A stretch of DNA of 64,000 nt. It comes from Azospirillum soli (GTDB taxonomy: Bacteria; Pseudomonadota; Alphaproteobacteria; Azospirillales; Azospirillaceae). How positions within the stretch are numbered: the stretch's first letter is position 1; every line of letters starts with the position of its first letter. Of the stretch, positions 8,200-18,400 are shown piece by piece. Below the pieces are notes generated by a model. That model was not told the origin of the DNA. It did not search any database and saw only the letters and a program-made list of their open reading frames with translations. The position numbers and the translations under genes were made by a program. The DNA is taken from assembly GCF_017876165.1 (NCBI RefSeq), contig NZ_JAGINQ010000011.1, positions 124,001 through 188,000 of the forward strand, in the 5' to 3' direction.

Positions 8200-9360
8200 G
8201 TGAAACGTCTGTTCCTCGTCGCGGTCCCGGTCGCCGCCGCTTTCGGCTGGTGGCTGTGGACCGCGAACGCCAAACCGCCCCCCGCCTACCGCACCCACAC
8301 GGTTGCCCTTGGTTCGGTGGAAGACACCGTGTCCGCCGTCGGAACGCTCCAGGCGCGCACCTACGTCGACGTGGGCACTCAGGTGTCGGGGCAGCTCAAG
8401 GCGATCCTGGTGGACTATGGCGCCAAGGTGGAGCAGGGCCAGCTCCTGGCGCAGATCGACCCCACCGTTTACGAGGCGCGCGTCGCCGCCTCCCAGGCGC
8501 AGTTGCTGAACCTGCGCGCCCAGGTGACGGAGCGGCAGGTCCAGCTGACGCTGGCGGAAAAGCAGTTCGACCGGCAGCGCCGGCTGTTGGCTGACCGCGC
8601 GACCAGCCAGGATGCCTTCGACAGCGCCGACGCCGCGCGCAAGGCGCTTGCCGCCCAGATCGCCGCGCTGGAGGCGCAGATCAAGCAGACGGAATCGACC
8701 CTGAAGGGGGATCAGGCGAACCTCGGCTACACCAAGATCTACGCGCCGATCTCCGGCACGGTGGTGGACATCACGGCGCGCCTGGGCCAGACGCTGAACG
8801 CCAACCAGCAGGCGCCGATCATCCTGCGCATCGCCGAGCTGGACACCATGACCGTGCGCACGCAGGTGTCGGAGGCCGACGTGCCCCGGCTGAAACTGGG
8901 CATGCCCGCCTACTTCACGACCCTCGGCCAGCCCGACCGCCGCCGCAACGGCGAATTGCGCCAGATCCTGCCGACGCCGGAGGTGGTGAACAACGTCGTC
9001 CTCTTCGCCTCGCTGTTCGATGTGCCCAACCCCGGACACGAGCTGCTGCCGCAGATGAGCGCGCACGTCTTCTTCATCGCCGCGCAGGCGAAGAACGTCC
9101 CGGTGGTGCCGATGGCGGCGCTGCGCCCCGTGCCGCGCCAGCGCGGCCAGTACACCGTGCGCGTCCTGGAGAACGGCGAACCGGTCGAGCGCACGGTCGA
9201 GATCGGCGTGACCAACCGCGTCTCGGCGGAAATCCGCAAGGGCCTGCAGCCGGGCGACCAGGTGGTCCTCGACGCGCCGGGCGGCGCCCAAGCGGCGAGC
9301 GGCCGGCCCGATGGCGGACCGCCGCCCGGCGGCCCCGCGACCCGGGCGCCCCGCCTATGA
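8200..9360 (+). CDS. macA: MacA-like periplasmic adaptor (HlyD/MFP family)
   Basis: 386 residues from GTG8200 (GGAAG upstream). An N-terminal anchor ([17 protein letters not shown]) is followed by a lipoyl half ([20 protein letters not shown]), a long coiled-coil hairpin about residues 90-175 (rich in Gln/Lys/Ala with [16 protein letters not shown]), the second lipoyl half ([14 protein letters not shown]) and a beta-barrel with a C-terminal membrane-proximal domain. It would bridge the MacB-like inner-membrane ATPase and the outer-membrane factor encoded downstream. Next to a siderophore receptor, it recalls PvdR of the pyoverdine exporter. A Pro/Gly-rich tail ends the protein. Overlaps the next gene by ATGA. 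Confidence 0.88.
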   Translation: MKRLFLVAVPVAAAFGWWLWTANAKPPPAYRTHTVALGSVEDTVSAVGTLQARTYVDVGTQVSGQLKAILVDYGAKVEQGQLLAQIDPTVYEARVAASQAQLLNLRAQVTERQVQLTLAEKQFDRQRRLLADRATSQDAFDSADAARKALAAQIAALEAQIKQTESTLKGDQANLGYTKIYAPISGTVVDITARLGQTLNANQQAPIILRIAELDTMTVRTQVSEADVPRLKLGMPAYFTTLGQPDRRRNGELRQILPTPEVVNNVVLFASLFDVPNPGHELLPQMSAHVFFIAAQAKNVPVVPMAALRPVPRQRGQYTVRVLENGEPVERTVEIGVTNRVSAEIRKGLQPGDQVVLDAPGGAQAASGRPDGGPPPGGPATRAPRL

Positions 9361-11345
9361 CCGCCTCTCCCTCGACCACCACCCTCATGACGTCCTCCCC
9401 CTCGGGCGCCCCGCAGATCGCGCTGCGCGACGTCACGCGCAGCTTCCGGCGCGGCAACCTGGAGGTGCCGGTTCTGCACGGCATCTCCCTGGACATCCAT
9501 GCGGGCGAGTTCGTCGCCATCATGGGCGCGTCGGGATCCGGCAAATCGACGCTGATGAACCTGATCGGGCTGCTGGACCGGCCGACCTCCGGTTCCTACC
9601 GCGTGGACGGCGAGGAGGTCACCGGCCTGGACGCCGACCGCCGCGCGATCCTGCGGCGCGAACGCTTCGGCTTCATCTTCCAGCAGTACAACCTGCTCGC
9701 CACCTCGACCGCCCGCGAGAACGTCGAGATGCCGGCGGTCTACACCCGCATGCCCCGCGAGGAGCGGGCGCGACGGGCGCGCGAGCTTCTGACCGGGCTG
9801 GGCCTGGGCGAACGGTTGGACCATCACCCGTCGCAGCTGTCGGGTGGGCAGCAGCAGCGCGTCTCCATCGCGCGGGCGCTGATGAACGGCGGCGGCATCA
9901 TCCTGGCGGACGAGCCGACCGGCGCGCTCGACAGCCGCAGCGGCGTCGAGGTGATGCGCCTGCTGCGCGACCTGAACGAGCGCGGGCACACCGTCCTGCT
10001 GATCACCCACGATCCCGCCGTCGCCCAACAGGCCAAGCGGATCATCGAGATCAAGGACGGCCGCATCGTCTCCGACGTGACGCAGCCGGGTGCGGCGCCG
10101 GCCGTGCCCCTGGAACCGCTGCCCCGGCCGGCGAACGCCGCCGCGGTGACGGCGGGCGACGTGGTCGAGGCCGGGCGCATGGCGCTGCATTCCCTGCGCA
10201 ACAACCTGATGCGGACGCTGCTGACGCTGCTCGGCATCATCATCGGCGTGGCGTCGGTGGTCGCCATGCTGGCCATCGGCCACGGCGCCCAGCAGGAGGT
10301 GCTGAACCGCATCACCTCCATGGGCACCAACCTGCTGCTGGTCCGGCCCGGCGCGCCGAACGTCCGGCCGTCCGGCGGCGTGACCGCCACCCTGGTGGCG
10401 GCCGACGCGGAGGCCATCGCGACCCTGCCCAACGTCGCCGCCGCCGTGCCCGAATATCCCGGATCGGCGACGCTGCGGCGCGGCGGCCGCGACTACGCCA
10501 CGTCGGTGACGGCGACCAGCGCCGACTTCCCGAAGGCGCGCGACTGGCCGGTGGCGTCCGGGGTCTTCTTCGAGGAGGAGGACGTCCGGGCCTACGCCCC
10601 CGTCGCCGTCATTGGCCGGACGGTCGCCAGGGCGCTGTTCCCGGACGGCGAGGACCCCGTCGGTTCCTACATCCTGATGAACAACATCCCGTTCCTGGTC
10701 ATCGGCACCATGGCGCCCAAGGGGGCGTCGCCCATGGGCAGCGACATGGACGACGTGGCCTATGTGCCGCTGACCACCGGAAGCCTGCGGCTGTTCGGGC
10801 AGCATTACGTGCGCTCCATCACCGTGCAGGTCGCCGACGTCGCCGCCATCGAGGAGACGGAACGCGCGATCCGCGACCTGCTGCTGGCCCGCCACCAGGC
10901 GGAGGATTTCCAGATCCGCAACATGGCGTCCATCCTGCAAACGGCGACCGAGACGCAGAACACGCTGACCCTCCTGCTGGGATCCATCGCGGCCATCTCG
11001 CTTCTGGTCGGGGGCATCGGCGTGATGAACATCATGCTGGTCAGCGTGACTGAGCGCACGCGGGAGATCGGCGTGCGCATGGCGACCGGGGCGCGCCGCA
11101 TCAACATCCTGTTGCAGTTCAACAGCGAGGCGCTGGCCATCTGCACGCTGGGCGGGGCCATCGGCGTCGCCGCCGGGCTGGGCGTCACCTGGGCCTTCGC
11201 CTTCTTCGGCCGCCCGGTTCTGGTGACGCCGGAGCCGGTGCTGCTCGCCTTCGGGTGCGCCTTCGCCACCGGCCTGCTGTTCGGCTACATCCCCGCGCGC
11301 AAGGCCGCCGACCTTGACCCCGTCGTGGCGCTCGCCTCGGAATGA
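9357..11345 (+). CDS. macB: MacB-like ABC exporter (ATPase-FtsX fusion)
   Basis: 662 residues, normal for MacB. The N-terminal ATPase has Walker [10 protein letters not shown], the signature LSGGQQQR and Walker [14 protein letters not shown] linker leads to TM1 ([22 protein letters not shown]), the MacB periplasmic core of about 220 residues and three C-terminal TM helices of FtsX type, with the conserved [20 protein letters not shown] loop. It would use ATP to drive substrate out of the periplasm with the adaptor and the outer-membrane factor. Substrate could be a siderophore, by position beside a Fur-linked receptor, or a macrolide-like compound. It overlaps both neighbours by a few bases. 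Confidence 0.93.
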   Translation: MTASPSTTTLMTSSPSGAPQIALRDVTRSFRRGNLEVPVLHGISLDIHAGEFVAIMGASGSGKSTLMNLIGLLDRPTSGSYRVDGEEVTGLDADRRAILRRERFGFIFQQYNLLATSTARENVEMPAVYTRMPREERARRARELLTGLGLGERLDHHPSQLSGGQQQRVSIARALMNGGGIILADEPTGALDSRSGVEVMRLLRDLNERGHTVLLITHDPAVAQQAKRIIEIKDGRIVSDVTQPGAAPAVPLEPLPRPANAAAVTAGDVVEAGRMALHSLRNNLMRTLLTLLGIIIGVASVVAMLAIGHGAQQEVLNRITSMGTNLLLVRPGAPNVRPSGGVTATLVAADAEAIATLPNVAAAVPEYPGSATLRRGGRDYATSVTATSADFPKARDWPVASGVFFEEEDVRAYAPVAVIGRTVARALFPDGEDPVGSYILMNNIPFLVIGTMAPKGASPMGSDMDDVAYVPLTTGSLRLFGQHYVRSITVQVADVAAIEETERAIRDLLLARHQAEDFQIRNMASILQTATETQNTLTLLLGSIAAISLLVGGIGVMNIMLVSVTERTREIGVRMATGARRINILLQFNSEALAICTLGGAIGVAAGLGVTWAFAFFGRPVLVTPEPVLLAFGCAFATGLLFGYIPARKAADLDPVVALASE

Positions 11346-12817
11346 TCCTGATGACCACGACACGCACCGCCACCGCCCGCTTTGCCGCCGCCGCGGCCTT
11401 GACCCTGCTGCTGGCCGGCTGTTCCCTCGGCCCGTTGCACCAGCCGCCGAAGGCGGAGCTGCCGGCCGCCTGGGACACCGAGACCGAGGGCGTCGGCCAA
11501 TGGCCGGACGCCGCGTGGTGGCGGGGCTTCGGCAATGCCGAACTCGACGGCCTGATCAACGAGGCGGAGGCCGGCAACAGCGACCTCGCCGCCGCTCTCG
11601 CCCGCATCCAACAGGTCGAGGCACAGACCCGCGCCGCCGGGGCCGCGCTGCTGCCGACCGTCGACCTGTCCGGCGGTGCCAGCCGCAGCTGGACCCCGCA
11701 CGCCACCGCGCGGAGCACCGCCACCGGGCGGAGCATCTCCGGCGGTGCTTCCTCCATGTCGTCGAGCTACCAGGGAACGCTCCAGGTCGGCTACGAGATC
11801 GACCTGTTCGGGCGGAACGCGGCAACGGCGGACGCCGCGCGGGCCCAGCTCGAAGCGACCCTGTACGACCGCGAATCGCTTGCCCTGACCCTGCGCTCCG
11901 AAGTCGCCGCCACCTTCTTCCAGGTGCTGGCGGCGCGCGACCGGCTGCGGCTGGCGACGCAGACGCTGGGCGTGGCCGAGGACGTGCTGAGGCTGCTGGA
12001 GCGGCAGGTGCAGCTCGGCGCCGCGTCGGACCTCGAAGTCGCCCAGCAGCGCAGCGCGGTCGCCAGCCAGCGCGCCGCCCTCCCGGCCTTGCAGCAGGCG
12101 GAGCGGCAGTCCCTGGATGCGCTCGCCGTCCTCCTGGGGCGCCCTCCGCAGGGCTTCACGGTGCGTAGCCAATCGCTGGCGGACCTGACGCTGCCGCCGG
12201 TCACCGCCGGCTTGCCGTCGCAGCTGCTGACCCGCCGTCCCGACCTGCGTCAGGCCGACGCGAACCTGCGCGCCGCCGCCGCCGACACCGTGGCGGCGCG
12301 CGCGGCGCGCTTTCCCTCCCTGGTGCTGACCGCGCGCGGCGGGGTTCAGAGCGCCTCGCTGACCGACATGCTGAATCCGGCCGGCCTGCTGTACAACGCC
12401 GCCGGATCGCTGGCCGCGCCACTGTTCGAGGGCGGCCGGCTGGAGGCGCAGGAGGACGCGGCGGCCGCCCGCGCGCGCGAGTTGGAGGAGGCCTACCGGT
12501 CCGCCGTCCTGATCGCGCTGCGCGATACCGAGGACGCCCTCAGCGCGGTCGCCAACGGGCAGACCCAGCAGCGCTACGCTCAGGAGGCGCAGGAACAGGC
12601 CGGGGAGGCGTTGCGCATCGTCGACACGCGGTTCCGGACCGGCACCGTGCCCTTCCTGAACGTCCTCGACGCGCAGCGCACCCTGTTCCAGTCCAACGAC
12701 GCCGTCGTTCAGGCGACCCTGGCGCGCTTCAACGCGGCGGTCGGGCTGTACAAGGCCCTGGGCGGCGGGTGGGACGGTGCGGTGGTGCCCCTGCCGCCGC
12801 CGCTTCGGGAAAAATAG
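11342..12817 (+). CDS. NodT/OprM-type outer-membrane efflux lipoprotein
   Basis: 491 residues (or 488 from the second Met at 11351, which gives the cleaner signal sequence). A lipobox LLLAGC follows the hydrophobic stretch, so the mature protein starts at a lipidated Cys. Two outer-membrane efflux repeats are seen: one with [14 protein letters not shown] and a mirrored one with [26 protein letters not shown] [16 protein letters not shown] marks the family. It forms the TolC-like trimeric channel for the adaptor and MacB encoded just upstream, in the order known for PvdR-PvdT-OpmQ. The start overlaps the macB stop. Confidence 0.9.
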   Translation: MILMTTTRTATARFAAAAALTLLLAGCSLGPLHQPPKAELPAAWDTETEGVGQWPDAAWWRGFGNAELDGLINEAEAGNSDLAAALARIQQVEAQTRAAGAALLPTVDLSGGASRSWTPHATARSTATGRSISGGASSMSSSYQGTLQVGYEIDLFGRNAATADAARAQLEATLYDRESLALTLRSEVAATFFQVLAARDRLRLATQTLGVAEDVLRLLERQVQLGAASDLEVAQQRSAVASQRAALPALQQAERQSLDALAVLLGRPPQGFTVRSQSLADLTLPPVTAGLPSQLLTRRPDLRQADANLRAAAADTVAARAARFPSLVLTARGGVQSASLTDMLNPAGLLYNAAGSLAAPLFEGGRLEAQEDAAAARARELEEAYRSAVLIALRDTEDALSAVANGQTQQRYAQEAQEQAGEALRIVDTRFRTGTVPFLNVLDAQRTLFQSNDAVVQATLARFNAAVGLYKALGGGWDGAVVPLPPPLREK

Positions 12818-12880
12818 CGCCTCACGCGGCCGGTGATCGGCGCTTCACCGTGCCCCCGCAGCCGGACACCGAACAATATT

Positions 12881-12899
12881 GAGAATGATTATCAAATCA
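12881..12899 (+). promoter_or_regulatory. Fur-box-like site 1 upstream of second PepSY gene
   Basis: A GAGAATGATTATC core gives about 13 matches to the 19-bp Fur consensus. It lies about 185 bp before the PepSY start and 23 bp before a second site, an arrangement usual for tightly iron-regulated promoters. Confidence 0.65.
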
Positions 12900-12921
12900 A
12901 TTCCAAACAGGCCAGTGGTGC

Positions 12922-12940
12922 GATAATGAGAACTATTCGC
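12922..12940 (+). promoter_or_regulatory. Fur-box-like site 2 upstream of second PepSY gene
   Basis: A GATAATGAGAACTATTC core gives about 14 matches of 19. The flanks GCGATA and TATTCGC make it a near-palindrome. Paired with the site at 12881-12899. Confidence 0.65.
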
Positions 12941-13082
12941 GCAACCCACATGTCAGCTTTCAGGAGAAGGCTGCAATGATCCTTCCTTCGCGCAATTGAC
13001 GGTCGCCCATCGCGGCATCGTCCGAGGCCGGCCCAACCCCTGGTCCGGCCGCTTCCCGCCAGCCATCCCTTCCGAGCCAGCC

Positions 13083-14264
13083 ATGCCGACAATTCCGCGC
13101 CAGAACCGCCTTTGGTACCGCACCCTTCAGAACATCCATCTGTGGGTCGGGCTGATCCTTTGCCTTCCGCTGGCGATGCTCGGCATCACCGGGTCCATCC
13201 TGGTGTTCGATCAAGAGCTGGAGGACCTGTTCGCGGATCCGCCCGCCTACACGCTGGCCGTCGGCGAACCGCAGTCCGTGGCCGCGATCCTGGAGGCGGC
13301 AAAGGCCGCCGCGCCGCAGGGACTGGCGCCCAGCATGGTGTCGTTGCTCGGGGAAGCGGGCGAGCCCGCCTCGGTGCGCTTCACGCCGCCGGGACGCTCG
13401 GGTCCGGGGCAGGGCGGCACCACGATGCAGATCGACCCGGTCTCCCTGGCGGTGCTGGAGAGCAAGCCGCCCGGCAGCGGCGGCCTGATGCGTCAAATTT
13501 TCCTGCTGCACGCCAACCTGCTGATCCCCGACCGCACGGGGCGCGAGGTCATCGGCTGGCTGGGCGTGGCGATGCTGGCTCTCGGCATCACCGGGCTGGT
13601 GCTGTGGTGGCCGCGCGCCGGCCGCTGGGCGGCGGCCTTCATGGTGAAGCGCGGCGCGCGGGGCGTGCGGCTGCATCGCGAACTGCACGGGGCCGTGGGC
13701 GTCTGGTCGCTGGCGGTGTATGTGGTCGTGACCTTCAGCGGCGTCTATCTGGCCTTCCCGCAGACGCTGAACGCCGCCATCGGCAGCGCCTTCCCCGCGC
13801 GCGACCTGCGCGCCGGGGTGAAGGTGGAGGCGGTGCGCGGCGCCACGCCGGCCGACGTCGGGCAGGTGGTGACGCTGGCGCGGGCCGCCGTGCCCGACGG
13901 GCAATTCCGCTCGGTCATGCTGCCGCCACGGCCCGATCAGGCCTACCGGGTCAACTTCGCTCCACCGGGGCACGAGCACGGCGCCCCCATGGTCACGGCC
14001 TTCGTCGACCCATGGACGGCGCGGGTCGTCGAGATCCGCGATCCCCGCCGCTATTCGGTCGGCGAGACCATCATCGGATGGCAGCGTGCGCTGCATGCCG
14101 GTGCGGGGCTGGGATGGACCTGGAAGATCCTGGTGTTTCTCTCGGGCATCCTGCCCCCCCTGTTCGCGGTGACGGGCACGGCCATGTGGCTGCTGAAGCG
14201 CCGGAACCGCCGCGCCAAGGACGCCGAACGTGCCGCCGCCCGCGCCCAAGCCTCCGCTGGCTGA
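13083..14264 (+). CDS. PepSY-associated TM protein (iron-uptake type), second copy
   Basis: 393 residues from ATG13083 (MPTIPRQNRLWYRTLQNIHLW). TM1 is WVGLILCLPLAMLGITGSILVF; a PepSY periplasmic region, TM2/TM3 (VIGWLGVAMLALGITGLVLWW and a VGVWSLAVYVVVTFSGVYLAF stretch), another PepSY region and a last TM (ILVFLSGILPPLFAVTGTAMWLL) follow. Shorter than the 6010-7635 copy but of the same architecture. Two Fur-box-like sites upstream suggest iron control. Start choice is uncertain: a strong AGGAGAAGG precedes a seven-codon ORF (12976-12999) whose TGA overlaps an in-frame TTG at 12996, so translation from 12996 by coupling is possible. Confidence 0.85.
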   Translation: MPTIPRQNRLWYRTLQNIHLWVGLILCLPLAMLGITGSILVFDQELEDLFADPPAYTLAVGEPQSVAAILEAAKAAAPQGLAPSMVSLLGEAGEPASVRFTPPGRSGPGQGGTTMQIDPVSLAVLESKPPGSGGLMRQIFLLHANLLIPDRTGREVIGWLGVAMLALGITGLVLWWPRAGRWAAAFMVKRGARGVRLHRELHGAVGVWSLAVYVVVTFSGVYLAFPQTLNAAIGSAFPARDLRAGVKVEAVRGATPADVGQVVTLARAAVPDGQFRSVMLPPRPDQAYRVNFAPPGHEHGAPMVTAFVDPWTARVVEIRDPRRYSVGETIIGWQRALHAGAGLGWTWKILVFLSGILPPLFAVTGTAMWLLKRRNRRAKDAERAAARAQASAG

Positions 14265-14294
14265 GTCGCGGCTGGAAGCGAATCGCCCGGGCGG

Positions 14295-16082
14295 CTAGCC
14301 GCCGATGGCGGCCAAGTCGTCCGTCAGAGCCTCGTCGAACAGGCACGCGTGTCCATCGCGGATGCGCAGGTCCAGCGCCACGATCTCCGGCAGGAGCCGT
14401 TTTGAGAAGAAGCGGGCGAGGCTGATGCGCGCGTTCAGAAACGCCGCGTCGTAGCCTGTGGGCCGCTTGGCCGCCGCGCTTGCCATCAGCGCCCACATCC
14501 AGCCGTAGGTCACCAGCGCGAGCAGCCGCAACGTGTCCGTCGCCGCCGAGGCCGGCGCGAGCGGACTTTGCGCCCCGGCCTCGGCAAGCCATGACACCAC
14601 ACCGCGCAGTCTCCGCGCAGCGTCCCGCAACGGACCGGCGAGATCGCGGGTGGCCGGTTCGGACTCCAGCCCCCTCACCGCCTCGTCGAGCGCCGCGAAG
14701 AGGCGGGCGACCGGCCGACCGCCGTGCAGAGCCAGCTTGCGCTGCACGAGGTCGAGTGCCTGGACGCCGTTGGTTCCCTCGTAGATTTGCGTCGCGCGCA
14801 CATCGCGGACGAGTTGCTCCACCCCCCAGTCGCGGATGTAGCCGTGGCCGCCCATGACCTGCTGCGCCAGCACCGCCGCCTCGAACCCGAAATCGGTGCC
14901 GGCCGCCTTGATGACCGGGGTCAGCAGGGCCGCCCAGTCCTCAGCCTCCTCCGCCACGGCGGGGTCGGTGGCGTGCTGCGCGCGGTCCAGCCACAGGGCG
15001 GTCCAGGCGGCCAGCGCGCGGCCGGCGTCGGTTAGCGCACGGGCGGTCAGCACCATCCGCCGCACGTCGGGATGGTGGACGATGGGGTCGGCCGGGCGGT
15101 CGGGACGGCGCGGCCCGTCCGGCGCGCGGCCCTGTTCGCGCTCCCGCGCGTAGGCCAGGGCGGACTGCGCGGCGCTCTCGCCCACGCCGATGCCCTGGAT
15201 GCCGACGAACAGCCGCTCGTGGTTCATCATCGTGAACATGGCGGACAAGCCCCGGTGCGGCTGGCCGACCATCCAGCCCACGGCCCCCTCGTAGGACACC
15301 ACGCAGGTGGGCGAGGCGTGCAGGCCCATCTTCTGCTCGGACGACAGGACGGTCCAGCCGTTGCGGGCGCCGTCCGGCAGCCGCTTCGGCACTAGGAACA
15401 GGCTGATGCCCCGCGTGCCGGGCGGCGCGTCGGGCAGCCGCGCCAGCACCAGATGGACGAGGTTGTCGGTCAGGTCGTGGTCGGCCGAGGAAATGAACAT
15501 CTTCTGACCGGTCACGCGATAGCCGCCGTCACCCGCCGGTTCCGCCCGCGTGCGCAGCAGGCCCAGATCGGTGCCGGCGTGGGGTTCGGTCAGGGCCATG
15601 GCGCCGGTCCAGTCGCCGGCGATCATCTTCGGCAGATAGGCGTCCTTCAGCGCGTCGCTGGCGTGCGCCGCGATGGCGCGGATGGCGCCCTGCGTCAGGC
15701 CGGGCACGATGCTGAAGGCGAGGTTGGCGCCGCACACCATCTCCGTCACCAGCGTGTCGAGCACCGCCGGCATGCCCTGACCGCCATAGGCCGGGTCGCC
15801 GGCCAGCCCGTTCCAGCCGCCGTCACTCCACGCACGATAGGCGGCGCCGAAGCCGGCGGGCATGCGCACCCCGCCGGCTTCGACGCGCACCCCCTCCTCA
15901 TCGCCGGAGCGGTTCAGGGGGAACAGAACCTCCCCGGCGATGCGGCCGGCCTGGGCCAGCACGTCGTCGAACAGCTCACCCGACAGATCCTCCCACCCGG
16001 CTCCGGCGAGGACGCCGGGCGCGTCGAGCACCTCATGCAGCAGGAAGCGCATGGCCTGAAGGGGCGGCTGGTACGCGGACAT
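14295..16082 (-). CDS. Acyl-CoA dehydrogenase, long FadE/DmdC-like type
   Basis: 595 residues. The start is fixed by GAGGAG upstream and the family-typical N-terminus MSAYQPPLQAMRFLLHEVL; the frame continues upstream but overlaps the next gene. Landmarks are YGGQGMP, the FAD region MALTEPHAGTDLG, KMFISSADHDLTDN, QKMGLHASPTCVVSYE and a C-terminal half with QVMGGHGYIRDWGVEQLVRD and YEGTNGVQALDL, whose Glu is the usual catalytic base. The extra C-terminal domain of about 120 residues is that of the 590-600-residue subgroup (B. subtilis FadE, DmdC). It is the last gene of an operon with a ligase, a thiolase and a FadN-like enzyme, and would do the first beta-oxidation step in the cytosol. Confidence 0.9.
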   Translation of the reverse strand: MSAYQPPLQAMRFLLHEVLDAPGVLAGAGWEDLSGELFDDVLAQAGRIAGEVLFPLNRSGDEEGVRVEAGGVRMPAGFGAAYRAWSDGGWNGLAGDPAYGGQGMPAVLDTLVTEMVCGANLAFSIVPGLTQGAIRAIAAHASDALKDAYLPKMIAGDWTGAMALTEPHAGTDLGLLRTRAEPAGDGGYRVTGQKMFISSADHDLTDNLVHLVLARLPDAPPGTRGISLFLVPKRLPDGARNGWTVLSSEQKMGLHASPTCVVSYEGAVGWMVGQPHRGLSAMFTMMNHERLFVGIQGIGVGESAAQSALAYAREREQGRAPDGPRRPDRPADPIVHHPDVRRMVLTARALTDAGRALAAWTALWLDRAQHATDPAVAEEAEDWAALLTPVIKAAGTDFGFEAAVLAQQVMGGHGYIRDWGVEQLVRDVRATQIYEGTNGVQALDLVQRKLALHGGRPVARLFAALDEAVRGLESEPATRDLAGPLRDAARRLRGVVSWLAEAGAQSPLAPASAATDTLRLLALVTYGWMWALMASAAAKRPTGYDAAFLNARISLARFFSKRLLPEIVALDLRIRDGHACLFDEALTDDLAAIGG

Positions 16083-16093
16083 TCTCGTGCTCC

Positions 16094-18400
16094 TCAGTTC
16101 CGCAGGGGCTTGCCGGTGTCCAGCATGTGCCGGATGCGGGTGCGGGTCGCCGGTTCCCGGATCAGGACGGCCAGAGCCGCGCGCTCCAGCGCGGCGAGCG
16201 CATCCTCGTCCAACGGTGCCAGCGGGTCGGCGCCGGGACCGCCGGAACACACCCCGGCCAGCCACTCCGCCACCAGCTCGTCATGGGGGCTCGCCAGTCC
16301 GGCCCGCCGCCAACCCTGGACGAGGTTCATCAGCGACGCGCGCCCGGATGGGCCGGGCAGGGCAATGGTGCCGGCCTCCGGCGGGCGGTAGCCTTCGGCC
16401 AACGCGAGCGCCCTGGCCTTGGCATCGCCGAGCAGCCGGTCGCGGCCCATGGTGATGCCGTCCTCCGGCCGCAGATAGCCGAGCGCCCGCGCCTCCAGCG
16501 CCGAGCTGGTGATGCGCGCACCCGCGATGGTCTCGAAGGCCGCCTGCGCCGCCTTCATCGGGCCGGCGGGCCGGTCCGTGCGGCGGTCCCAGCGCAGCAG
16601 CATCTCCGCCGTGCCGCGCCAACCCGGAATGATGCCGACCTTCAGCTCGACCAGACCCATGTAGGTTTCGGCGTGGGCCTGGATGGTGTCGCAGTGCAGC
16701 AGCACCTCACAGCCGCCGCCCACTGCCAGCCCGGCCGGCGCGCCGACCACCGGGACGGGGGCGTGCTTCAGCGCGCGGAAGGCCGCCTGTCCCTCCGCCA
16801 CGAAGCGCTCCAGGGCGGCGAAGTCCTCCGCCTCCAGCCGCTCCACGAAGTAGCCGAGGTTGGCCCCGGCGGAGAAGGCGCGCGGGTTGTCGTTGTAGAG
16901 GACGAGCGCGCGGAACCCCGCCGGCACCCGCTCCGCCGCCTCCGCGACCATGGCGAGGATGCCCTGGTCGATGGCGTTCATCTTGGTGTGGAATTCCAGG
17001 CAAGCGACGCCGTCGCCCAGGTCCCAGAGCGAGGCCGAACCGTTGCCGGCGACGCGCGGCCCCCGTTCCTTGACCTCGGCAAGGTCCAGCACGCCCTGCG
17101 GCCGGCGGGCGGGCGTCCAGGCGCCGGTGGTGCCGCGCACTTCCCGCCCGGCGGCGGTGCGCCGGTAAAAGCCGCCCTGCGTGGCGGCGGTGGCGAGCAG
17201 CGGCGGCACGGCGCGCCCCTCGGCGGCCAGACGCTCGGCGATGGCGGCGCAGCCGACCCGGTCGGCCAGCGCGAACGGCCCCTCCGCCCAGCCGTAGCCG
17301 AGCCGCATGGCGGTGTCGATGGCCGCCATGTCGTCGGCGATCTCCCCCGCGACCTCGGCGGTGTAGGCGATGGTGTTGGACAGCACCGCCCAGGCGTAGC
17401 GCCCGGCCGCGTCGTCCTGCCGGATCAGCGCCGCGAGGTCCCGGTTCGCCGTGGCCTCAGCCTGCGGGCGGTAGTCGCCGGTGGCGAGGTCCAGCGCCTC
17501 GCGCGCCTTGCTGCCGGGGGCGAGGCGGTAGAAGCCTCCCTTGGCCTTGCGGCCGATCCGCCCCTCCGCGATCAGGCGCCGGATCAGCGGCTCGGCGGTC
17601 AGGTCGTGGCGGTGGTGCGCGTCGCCGGCCGGAAGGGCGTTCAGCAGGCTGCCCCACACCAGCGGCACCAGATCGATGCCGATCAGGTCCAGCAGCCCGA
17701 AAATTCCGGTGCGCGGCACGCCGAAGGGCGCGCCGGCCACGGCGTCTGCCTGCTCCACCGTCAGGCCGTGGCGCAGCGCCTCGATGGCGGCGACCGACAT
17801 CCAGTAGCAGCCCAGCCGGTTGGCGATGAAGGCCGGGGTGTCACGGCAGTCCACCACCGTTTTGCCCAGCACCGTCTCCGCTGCCGCGCGGACCAGGGAC
17901 GCCGTCTCCGGCGCGGTGTCAGGGCCGGTGACCAGCTCCATCAGCCGCATGTGGCGCGGCGGGTTGAAGAAATGGGTGATGACGAAGTCGCGGCGGAAGG
18001 CGTCCGACGCCCCCTCCGTCAGCCGCGCCAGCGGGATGGTGGAGGTGTTGGACGACACCACCGCCCCCGGCTTGCGCACGGCGTCCAGCCGGGCGAACAG
18101 GTCGCGCTTCACCGCCAAGTCCTCGATTACCGCCTCGACGATCCAGTCCGCGTCGGCGACGGCGGCCAGATCGTCCTCGATGCAGCCGACGCTGACCAGC
18201 GCGGCGGCGGATGGAGCCATGAAGCCCTGCGCCTTCACCTGCCGCTCCACGCCCGCGCGGGCCGGCGCGGCGCGGTCGGCGCCGCGTCCGGCCACGTCGA
18301 GCAGCAGCACCGGCACGCCGCCGTTGGCGAACTGCGCGGCGATGCCCGACCCCATGGAGCCGGCGCCGATCACCGCGACCTTTCGGACGGGCCGCTCCAT
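16094..18400 (-). CDS. fadN: FadN-type 3-hydroxyacyl-CoA dehydrogenase / enoyl-CoA hydratase
   Basis: 768 residues with the domains in FadN order, the reverse of FadB: NAD-binding 3-hydroxyacyl-CoA dehydrogenase first (AVIGAGSMGSGIAAQFANG at residues 8-26, catalytic His in VITHFFNPPRHMRLMELV), its C-terminal dimer domain, then an enoyl-CoA hydratase domain from about residue 460. In the hydratase the oxyanion and Glu regions are AFSAGANLGYFVERL and VGGGCEVLLHCD, followed by GLVELKVGIIPGWRGT. It would hydrate enoyl-CoA and oxidise the 3-hydroxyacyl-CoA. Its ATG shares one base with the thiolase TGA, so the two are coupled. The order thiolase-FadN-acyl-CoA dehydrogenase matches the fadNAE set of Bacillus, with the order changed. 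Confidence 0.9.
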   Translation of the reverse strand: MERPVRKVAVIGAGSMGSGIAAQFANGGVPVLLLDVAGRGADRAAPARAGVERQVKAQGFMAPSAAALVSVGCIEDDLAAVADADWIVEAVIEDLAVKRDLFARLDAVRKPGAVVSSNTSTIPLARLTEGASDAFRRDFVITHFFNPPRHMRLMELVTGPDTAPETASLVRAAAETVLGKTVVDCRDTPAFIANRLGCYWMSVAAIEALRHGLTVEQADAVAGAPFGVPRTGIFGLLDLIGIDLVPLVWGSLLNALPAGDAHHRHDLTAEPLIRRLIAEGRIGRKAKGGFYRLAPGSKAREALDLATGDYRPQAEATANRDLAALIRQDDAAGRYAWAVLSNTIAYTAEVAGEIADDMAAIDTAMRLGYGWAEGPFALADRVGCAAIAERLAAEGRAVPPLLATAATQGGFYRRTAAGREVRGTTGAWTPARRPQGVLDLAEVKERGPRVAGNGSASLWDLGDGVACLEFHTKMNAIDQGILAMVAEAAERVPAGFRALVLYNDNPRAFSAGANLGYFVERLEAEDFAALERFVAEGQAAFRALKHAPVPVVGAPAGLAVGGGCEVLLHCDTIQAHAETYMGLVELKVGIIPGWRGTAEMLLRWDRRTDRPAGPMKAAQAAFETIAGARITSSALEARALGYLRPEDGITMGRDRLLGDAKARALALAEGYRPPEAGTIALPGPSGRASLMNLVQGWRRAGLASPHDELVAEWLAGVCSGGPGADPLAPLDEDALAALERAALAVLIREPATRTRIRHMLDTGKPLRN

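Noticed and set aside
8910-11363. 817-codon open frame on the minus strand across macB
   Set aside because: It is the complement shadow of macA/macB in very GC-rich DNA. Composition is Arg/Gly/His/Gln-rich with no domain, while the plus frame has all MacB motifs.
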